A stretch of DNA of 64,000 bases from Pseudorhodoferax sp. Leaf265. Its GTDB lineage: Bacteria; Pseudomonadota; Gammaproteobacteria; Burkholderiales; Burkholderiaceae_C. Shown here piece after piece: positions 59,007 through 64,000 of this stretch (its first letter is position 1; every line of letters begins with the position of its first letter). Under the pieces are notes generated by a model. That model was not told the DNA's origin. It saw nothing but the letters and a program-made list of their open reading frames with translations, and did no database searches. Position numbers and translations under genes: made by a program. The stretch is from the NCBI RefSeq assembly GCF_001422365.1, contig NZ_LMMT01000036.1:127823-191822 (forward strand), given 5' to 3'.

Positions 59007-60212
59007 TCATTTCAAGCTGAGGACGGAACCGATGGGGTCGAGGTCGACCCCGTTGTAGCGCACGGGCTGCAGCGCGGCAAACACGTGCAGGTCCTGCGTG
59101 GAGGTGCTGATGCTCACGCCGGGCAGCAGCATCGCGATCTTGGGCTGCTTGAGGCTGCTGGCGATGCGCCGCACGTTGTCGCGCGTGAGTTCGTCGCCGC
59201 ACTCGCGCAGGATGTGGGCCATGAGCTGGCCCACCACATAGCCCGAGACGCCCGAGGAGTTGTTCGGGTCCACGCCGGGCGCATGCGTCTTGAGCAGGTT
59301 CAGGTAGGCCTGCATTTCGGGGTCGGCGGCCCAACGCTTGGCCGCAGGCTCCTTCCAGGCCGACAGCGTGATCGCGCCCTTGGCCTTGTCGGCGCCAGCC
59401 GGCTCGAAAGCCATCTTGACCGAGGAGCCCGCGAGGTTCACGTAGCGGTCGGGCTCCCAGCCGAGCTCGGCCGCCTTGCGCAGGGCCTGGGCCACGGTGC
59501 GCGCCGTGGCGGCCAGCACCAGCACGTCGGCGCCGGCGGTCTTGAGCTGCACGATCTGCGAGTCCACCGTGGGATCGGTCACCTCGAAGCTGGCCTGGGC
59601 CACCAGCTTGGCGCTCTTGCCGGCCAGGCCCTGCTGCAGGCCCTTCTGGATCTCGCGGCCCAGGTCGTCGTTCTGCATCAGCAGCGCCACCTTGGCGTCG
59701 GGCTTGTTGGCCAGGATGTGGGCCGCGAACACGCGGCCCTCGCCCTGGTAGCTGCCCAGGAAGGGCGAGGTCCACGGGAACTTCTCGCCGTCGTTGAACT
59801 GGCCCGCGCCGCTCTGCACGAACAGCTGCGGCACCTTTTTGGCGTTCATGTAGCGCTGGATCGCCAGGTTGGGCGCCGTGCCCAGGTTGCCGAACATGGC
59901 CAGGATCTGGTCCTGCTCGACCATGCGGCGCGCCACCTCCACGGTCTTGGGCGGCGAGTACTGGTCGTCGTAGATCAACAGCCTGACCTTGCGGCCGTTG
60001 ATGCCGCCCTGCTCGTTGAGCTGCTTGAAGTAGGCCTCGGCCACCTTGCCGACGATGGAATAGCCCGAGACCGGGCCCGACAGCGGCATGGGCATGCCCA
60101 GCACGATCTCGGTGTCGCTGGCGCCAGCGTCGTACTTCTTCTGCGCGAGGGCCAGGCCCGGGGCCAGCATGGCCGCGCCGGCCAAAGCGATCTGCCGTCT
60201 GTTCATCTGCAT
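59007..60212 (-). CDS. ABC transporter substrate-binding protein, LivK type
   Basis: 401 aa periplasmic receptor with a signal peptide (cleavage near A-L-A-Q). Fold signatures as in the family: SDTEIVLGMPMPLSGPVSGYS, LNEQGGINGRKV, QNDDLGREIQKG, FEVTDPTVDSQIVQL. It is a paralogue of the receptor at 37244. It is encoded between the acyl-CoA dehydrogenase and the enoyl-CoA hydratase, in the operon with LivH/LivM-type permeases, so it is probably the receptor for that transporter. The start at 60212 has a GAGGAGA Shine-Dalgarno; the ATG 6 bases downstream is an alternative. Confidence 0.92.
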   Translation of the reverse strand: MQMNRRQIALAGAAMLAPGLALAQKKYDAGASDTEIVLGMPMPLSGPVSGYSIVGKVAEAYFKQLNEQGGINGRKVRLLIYDDQYSPPKTVEVARRMVEQDQILAMFGNLGTAPNLAIQRYMNAKKVPQLFVQSGAGQFNDGEKFPWTSPFLGSYQGEGRVFAAHILANKPDAKVALLMQNDDLGREIQKGLQQGLAGKSAKLVAQASFEVTDPTVDSQIVQLKTAGADVLVLAATARTVAQALRKAAELGWEPDRYVNLAGSSVKMAFEPAGADKAKGAITLSAWKEPAAKRWAADPEMQAYLNLLKTHAPGVDPNNSSGVSGYVVGQLMAHILRECGDELTRDNVRRIASSLKQPKIAMLLPGVSISTSTQDLHVFAALQPVRYNGVDLDPIGSVLSLK

Positions 60213-60251
60213 GCTTGTCTCCTCGTCTCGCTCTTGGGTGGTGAAAGGAAC

Positions 60252-61529
60252 TCAGTGCTTGCCGGCGCCCATGTAGCCGAACAGGTGCCCGGCCACCTTG
60301 CGCATCTGGATCTCCTCCGAGCCCTCGGTGATGCGGTAGCGGCGGTGGTGGCGGTAGATGTGCTCGAAGGGCTTGTGGCGCGAATAGCCCATGCCGCCGT
60401 GCACCTGCATGGCCCGGTCGGCCGCCTCGCAGACCAGCCGGTTCGCCCAGTAGTTGCACATGGACACCTTGTCCGACAGGCGCTTCTCGACCTCGGGCTT
60501 GGGCATCTGGTCCATCTGCCAGGCGGTCTTGCGGATCAACAGGCGCAGCATCTCCACCTGGGTGGCCAGTTCCACGAGCGGGAACTGGATGCCCTGGTTG
60601 CGCGCCAGCTCCTCGCCGAAGGGCTTGCGCTCGCGCGCATAGCGCACGCTCTCGCGCACGCAGTAGTCGGCCGCGCCCAGGCTGGAGGCGGCCTGGCGGA
60701 TGCGGTTCTCGTGCACGAAGTGCTGGGCGATGGCCAGGCCGCCGTCCAGCGGGCCCAGCAGCGCGTCCTCGGGCACCCAGACGTTCGTGAAGCTCACGCG
60801 CGGGTGGTCGGTCGGCATGTTGAAGGTCCAGAGGTATTCCTCCACCTTCACGCCGTCCGTCTTGGACGGCACCATCAACGCGCTGATGCCCTTGGCCGCA
60901 CCGTCCGCGCCGCTCGTGCGTGCGAACACCAGGCAGTGCGTGGCGACGTGCATGCCCGTGGTCCACATCTTCTCGCCATCGATGCGAAAGCCCGCGCGGC
61001 CGCCGCGCGTCTCGCGCACGGCGCGGGTTTCCATGTGGGTGGCGTCCGAGCCGTGGTTGGGCTCCGTGAGGCCGAAGGCGATCTTGAAGCGCTCGTCCAG
61101 CATGCCCTGCGTGAACTCCTGCTGCTGGGCTGCTGTGCCAAAGTCGCGCAGGATCAGCACGAAGGGGTTGTTGGCGACGATGGAGTGCTCGTTCTGCAGG
61201 TCGTTGTGCAGCCCCAGGCCCTTGGCCGCGAAGTGGTCGCGGATCACGGCCATCCACAGGTTGCTGCCGTCCTGGCCACCGAATTCCCTGGGCAACGCGA
61301 AGCGCAGGTGGCCGGCGCGGTCGGCGCGCCGACGCGCCTCGCCCAGCAGGGCCTCCCATTCGTGGCGCGGCAGGCCGCCGTTCTCGAAGTCGGTGCGCGC
61401 CCATTCGCGCCGGTGGTCGAAGAAGCGCTGGTTGTCGTCCTGCTGCTGCAGCGGCACGATCTCGCGGTCGATGAAGGCGTCGAGTTCGGCCAGGTAGGCC
61501 ACGAGGTCGGCGGGAAGATCGAAGTTCAT
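60252..61529 (-). CDS. Acyl-CoA dehydrogenase
   Basis: 425 aa flavoenzyme (FAD-dependent) that oxidises acyl-CoA to enoyl-CoA. FGLTEPNHGSDATHMETRA is the family signature. The C-terminal MQVHGGMGYSRHKPFEHIYRHHRRYRITEGSEEIQMRKV is typical of medium-length acyl-CoA dehydrogenases. The catalytic Glu could not be assigned with certainty. The ATG overlaps the stop of the DUF6285 gene (ATGA). Spacing to the LivK-type gene is 39 bases. Confidence 0.92.
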   Translation of the reverse strand: MNFDLPADLVAYLAELDAFIDREIVPLQQQDDNQRFFDHRREWARTDFENGGLPRHEWEALLGEARRRADRAGHLRFALPREFGGQDGSNLWMAVIRDHFAAKGLGLHNDLQNEHSIVANNPFVLILRDFGTAAQQQEFTQGMLDERFKIAFGLTEPNHGSDATHMETRAVRETRGGRAGFRIDGEKMWTTGMHVATHCLVFARTSGADGAAKGISALMVPSKTDGVKVEEYLWTFNMPTDHPRVSFTNVWVPEDALLGPLDGGLAIAQHFVHENRIRQAASSLGAADYCVRESVRYARERKPFGEELARNQGIQFPLVELATQVEMLRLLIRKTAWQMDQMPKPEVEKRLSDKVSMCNYWANRLVCEAADRAMQVHGGMGYSRHKPFEHIYRHHRRYRITEGSEEIQMRKVAGHLFGYMGAGKH

Positions 61530-61888
61530 GGTTCGTCCGAATACCCTGGTTGGTCGATGGCGAGCTTGTCGGCGGTCGTGGCCTGCAGATGCGCGAGCAG
61601 GCCCGGCGTGGCCAGGTCCATGGCACCCGCGGCGATGCGTTCGCACAGCAGGCGGTTGGCGGCCTCCAGTTCGGCGGGCGCGTCCACTCCAAGCAGCGCG
61701 CGCAGGCCCGCAGCCTCGCGTGCCTGGGCAGCCGCACCCTGCTCCGCCTCGCGCTGCGCGATGCCCAGCGCATTGGCGGCCACGCGCACCTGGTAGGCCA
61801 GCGCGCCCTCGGTGGCGGGCAGCACGCGTTCGCGCAGGAATTGCGCCACGGCCTGCAGCAGCTCGGGCGCGTGCGGTCGGTCCTGCAT
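61526..61888 (-). CDS. DUF6285 domain protein
   Basis: 120 aa protein. The N-terminal DRPHAPELLQAVAQFLRERVLPATEGALAYQVRVAANALGIAQREAE matches the DUF6285 family, always seen beside acyl-CoA dehydrogenase and aminoglycoside-type phosphotransferase genes, as here. Function unknown. It overlaps both neighbours by a few bases (ATGA and TGATG), so its translation is coupled. Confidence 0.85.
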   Translation of the reverse strand: MQDRPHAPELLQAVAQFLRERVLPATEGALAYQVRVAANALGIAQREAEQGAAAQAREAAGLRALLGVDAPAELEAANRLLCERIAAGAMDLATPGLLAHLQATTADKLAIDQPGYSDEP

Positions 61889-62883
61889 CAGGTGCTCTCC
61901 TCGGCCAGCAGGGCCAGCAGGTCGGACTCGACTTCCGAGGCGCGCCGGCCGATGGCCGCCTTCTCGAGTTCGGGTTCGGAGCCGTCGATCCAGGACTGCA
62001 CCATGGACTCGCAGACGATGCCCCACTTGAGCGTGCCCAGCATCTCCCACCAGCGCAGCCGCGCGGCGTCGAGCCGGCCACCGGCCTCCACGTAGCCCGC
62101 GCAGAGCGCCTCGCGCGTGCCGAAGCCGCCCACGGGCAGCGCCTTGCCGCCGCCGAAGCGCCAGGAGCGCACGCAGATCCAGCCCAGGTCTTCCATGGGA
62201 TCGCCCAGGTGCGCCAGCTCCCAGTCGAGCACGCCGCACAGGCCGTCGGCATCGACCATCAGGTTGCCGTTGCGGAAGTCGCCATGCACGAGCACGGGCC
62301 GGTCCACATCGGCGGGCGCATGGCGCGCCAGCCATTGCAGCGCCAGCGCGAACACCGGCCGCACCGTGCCATGGCTGCGGTGCAGGCCGGCCTGGAAATC
62401 CAGCTCGGCACGCGCGCAGGCCGTGCGCAGATGGGGCAATTGCGCGGTCGCCAGGCCGTGGATGCGTGCCATGGCCGCGCCGCACTGCCGCGCCAGCACG
62501 CTGCGGGCACCGGCCAGCGCCGGGTCACGCACGATGCGCCGGCCCAGCGTCTCGCCTTCCAGGCGGTCCATCACGAAGCCATCGCCGGCACCGTCCTCGG
62601 GCCGCAACACACGGCGCACGGCCGGCACCGGCACGCCGGCGCCATGTGCCGCGGTGATGAGCGCCGCCTCGTTGGCCAGGCCCGCGGAGCCATGGTTGCG
62701 CCCGTGTTCCGCGGTGGCCGCGCGGCGCAGGATCAGCGGTGTGCCGCCCACCGTGAAGGCCCAGGTCTGCTGGCTCGCACCGCCTGAGAGGCGGCGCAGT
62801 TCCGCTACCGGGCCGCCCCCCCGCACCAGCCGGTCGGCCAGTGCCTGCAAGGCGTCCAGCAGCTGTTCCCGCTCATCCGGCAC
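61888..62883 (-). CDS. Aminoglycoside-phosphotransferase-fold protein
   Basis: 331 aa protein kinase-like phosphotransferase. The glycine loop is near the start (LSGGASQQTW), the ATP Lys position is taken by LILRR, and the catalytic loop is LVHGDFRNGNLMV with the metal-binding LDWELAHLGDP. Paralogues in this operon type probably phosphorylate a small molecule or act with acyl-CoA dehydrogenases rather than confer resistance. A GTG start at 62883 overlaps the permease stop; an ATG at 62928 is possible. The ATG at 62876 is out of frame. Confidence 0.85.
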   Translation of the reverse strand: MPDEREQLLDALQALADRLVRGGGPVAELRRLSGGASQQTWAFTVGGTPLILRRAATAEHGRNHGSAGLANEAALITAAHGAGVPVPAVRRVLRPEDGAGDGFVMDRLEGETLGRRIVRDPALAGARSVLARQCGAAMARIHGLATAQLPHLRTACARAELDFQAGLHRSHGTVRPVFALALQWLARHAPADVDRPVLVHGDFRNGNLMVDADGLCGVLDWELAHLGDPMEDLGWICVRSWRFGGGKALPVGGFGTREALCAGYVEAGGRLDAARLRWWEMLGTLKWGIVCESMVQSWIDGSEPELEKAAIGRRASEVESDLLALLAEEST

Positions 62884-63898
62884 GGCCGAAGCGCGCCTGG
62901 ATCTTGCGCAGCAGGCCGACCACGCCACCCGGCATGGCGAACATGAAGATGATCAGCACCACGCCGTAGACGGCCCAGGGCGCAGCCTTGGAGACCTTCT
63001 CGGCGAAGGTCGGCACGAACATGATGAAGATGGCGCCGAAGATCGCGCCGTACAGCGTGCCCACGCCGCCGACCACGATGCCCACCAGCAGCGAGATCGA
63101 CAGGAACAGCGTGAACGAATCCGGCGCGACGAACTGCACCGCGATGGCCGACAGCGCACCGCCCACGCCCGTGAACGCGGCCGACACGCCGAAGGTCATG
63201 GCCTTGTAGTGGCTGTTGTCCACGCCCATGGCCTCAGCCGCCATGGCGTGGTCGCGGATCGCACGCATGGCGCGGCCACTGCCGCTTTGCAGCAGGTTGT
63301 GGGCGATCACGAACATGATGACCGTGACCAGCAGCGAGAACAGGTAGACCCACTGGTCTTCGGTGAGCGGCAGGCCGAACGGTGCGCCCGGCTTCATGAG
63401 CACGATGCCCTGCACGCCGCCGGTCCACTGCTCCAGGTGCTTGTACTTGAGCAGCTGCGGCATGGCCACGCCCAGCGCGAAGGTGGCCAGCGCCAGGTAC
63501 AGGCCTTCGAGCTTGAGCGCAGGCCGGCCGAACAGGTAGCCCACGACCAGGCAGACCACGGCCGCCGAGGGCACCGTGAGGAAGTACGGCATGCTGGCGT
63601 GCTCCATCAGGATGCCCGTGGTGTAGGCGCCGATGGCGTAGAAGGCGCCGTGGCCCAGCGAGATCTGGCCGTTGTAGCCGGTCAGGATGTTCAGGCCCAG
63701 CAGCGCGATCGCGTACGACAGCACCATAGTGGCCTGGAACAGCTGGTAGCCCTTCAGGACGAAGGTCAGCGCGATGGCGATCAGCACCAGCAGGCTGACC
63801 CAGACCAGGGTCTTGCGCGAAGCGGCCGGCCGGGACGCCGCGGCACTGGACACCGCGCCAGGGGCGATCGGCAAAGCGGAAGAGACTTGCGTGTTCAT
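62873..63898 (-). CDS. Branched-chain amino acid-type ABC permease (LivM)
   Basis: 341 aa inner-membrane permease with about 10 helices. The family signature GLNILTGYNGQISLGHGAFYAIGAYT and the coupling region GRAMRAIRDHAMAAEAMG are intact. It works with the LivH-type permease that begins in the next stretch and with the LivK-type receptor at 59007. The importer ATPases are not in the window and would lie beyond 64000. Substrate is probably an organic acid, given the acyl-CoA enzymes that follow. Confidence 0.93.
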   Translation of the reverse strand: MNTQVSSALPIAPGAVSSAAASRPAASRKTLVWVSLLVLIAIALTFVLKGYQLFQATMVLSYAIALLGLNILTGYNGQISLGHGAFYAIGAYTTGILMEHASMPYFLTVPSAAVVCLVVGYLFGRPALKLEGLYLALATFALGVAMPQLLKYKHLEQWTGGVQGIVLMKPGAPFGLPLTEDQWVYLFSLLVTVIMFVIAHNLLQSGSGRAMRAIRDHAMAAEAMGVDNSHYKAMTFGVSAAFTGVGGALSAIAVQFVAPDSFTLFLSISLLVGIVVGGVGTLYGAIFGAIFIMFVPTFAEKVSKAAPWAVYGVVLIIFMFAMPGGVVGLLRKIQARFGRAG

Positions 63899-63903
63899 GG
63901 CGT

Positions 63904-64000
63904 TCAGACCCGCGTGACGATGGTGCGGCCCATGAGGCCAGAAGGCTTGACGATCAGCACGCCGATGATCAGCACCAGCGCGACAGACAGCTTCAGTTCG
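63904..64000 (-). CDS. Branched-chain amino acid-type ABC permease (LivH), C-terminal fragment
   Basis: About 31 residues at the C-terminus of a LivH-type permease enter the window at the right edge (L-K-L-S-V-A-L-V-L-I-I-G-V-L-I-V-K-P-S-G-L-M-G). This is the usual closing segment of the family. It is cut by the window end and precedes livM by 5 bases. Confidence 0.8.
   Translation of the reverse strand, partial: ELKLSVALVLIIGVLIVKPSGLMGRTIVTRV

Noticed and set aside
1-64000. CRISPR arrays, tRNA genes, insertion sequences, phage genes, toxin-antitoxin or defence systems
   Set aside because: No regular spacer-repeat pattern, cloverleaf, transposase, integrase or defence-type domain was recognised on either strand; a tRNA or CRISPR scan would settle this.

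Overview
The window is GC-rich, gene-dense DNA that looks like the chromosome of a Burkholderiales bacterium, most likely a Comamonadaceae member (Variovorax/Acidovorax-like). Support comes from the DUF3579 and DUF4148 proteins, a Bug/TctC-type solute-binding protein, many ABC and TRAP uptake systems beside CoA-dependent catabolic enzymes, and the gene run Ser/Thr kinase - PP2C phosphatase - rph - rdgB - hemW. No tRNA, rRNA, CRISPR array, insertion sequence or prophage gene was recognised.

Region 1 (1-13293) looks like an assimilation island for nitrogen-containing or cyclic-amide compounds. It holds a PotABCD-like importer (permease cut by the window edge), an arylmalonate-decarboxylase-like member of the Asp/Glu racemase superfamily, a GntR/FCD regulator, an amidohydrolase, an NMT1/SsuABC-type importer, an epimerase, an SDR, a hydantoinase/dihydropyrimidinase and a hydantoin-racemase-like protein. 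Four TTG-N4-CAA operator-like sites and three or four sigma-54-like -24/-12 elements suggest joint control by the GntR protein and nitrogen status.

Region 2 (13322-21989) has a YkgJ cysteine-cluster protein, an MFS exporter, an OmpR-type two-component system divergent from a TonB-dependent receptor, a Tat-exported carotenoid-oxygenase-like protein, a periplasmic DUF2141 protein and an SRPBCC-like protein. Region 3 (22003-34636) is mostly housekeeping: argF, argD, DUF3579, rpsT, murJ, a SirB1-type protein, an SDR that lacks the usual catalytic residues, hemW, rdgB, rph, a PP2C phosphatase with its kinase, yicC and a DUF4148 protein.

Region 4 (34824-41523) carries acyl-CoA metabolism (acyl-CoA ligase, LivK-type binding protein, CaiB/BaiF CoA-transferase, nitroreductase, Bug receptor). 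Region 5 (41539-51513) is a LacI-regulated divergon. A hydrolase, aspartate dehydrogenase, SDR, cupin and DapA-like aldolase are transcribed one way and a TRAP transporter the other, with near-perfect TGTAATCGATTACA operators at the divergent promoter and in front of the LacI gene. An acyl-CoA ligase follows. Region 6 (51517-64000) holds mnmH (selU), dctA with a GntR regulator, a DUF4256 protein, a double-hotdog thioesterase, a DUF2127 protein and an HD-GYP protein. It ends in a long minus-strand operon: branched-chain-type ABC permeases, a phosphotransferase, a DUF6285 protein, an acyl-CoA dehydrogenase, a LivK-type receptor and an enoyl-CoA hydratase.

The most unusual signal is not a gene. 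An intercistronic repeat of about 140 bp occurs three times (3166-3304, 10914-11055, 58861-59004 on the minus strand), always starting a few bases after a stop codon and in the direction of transcription. Its first hairpin has a different stem sequence in each copy, yet base pairing is kept by compensatory changes. This implies selection on a folded nucleic acid.
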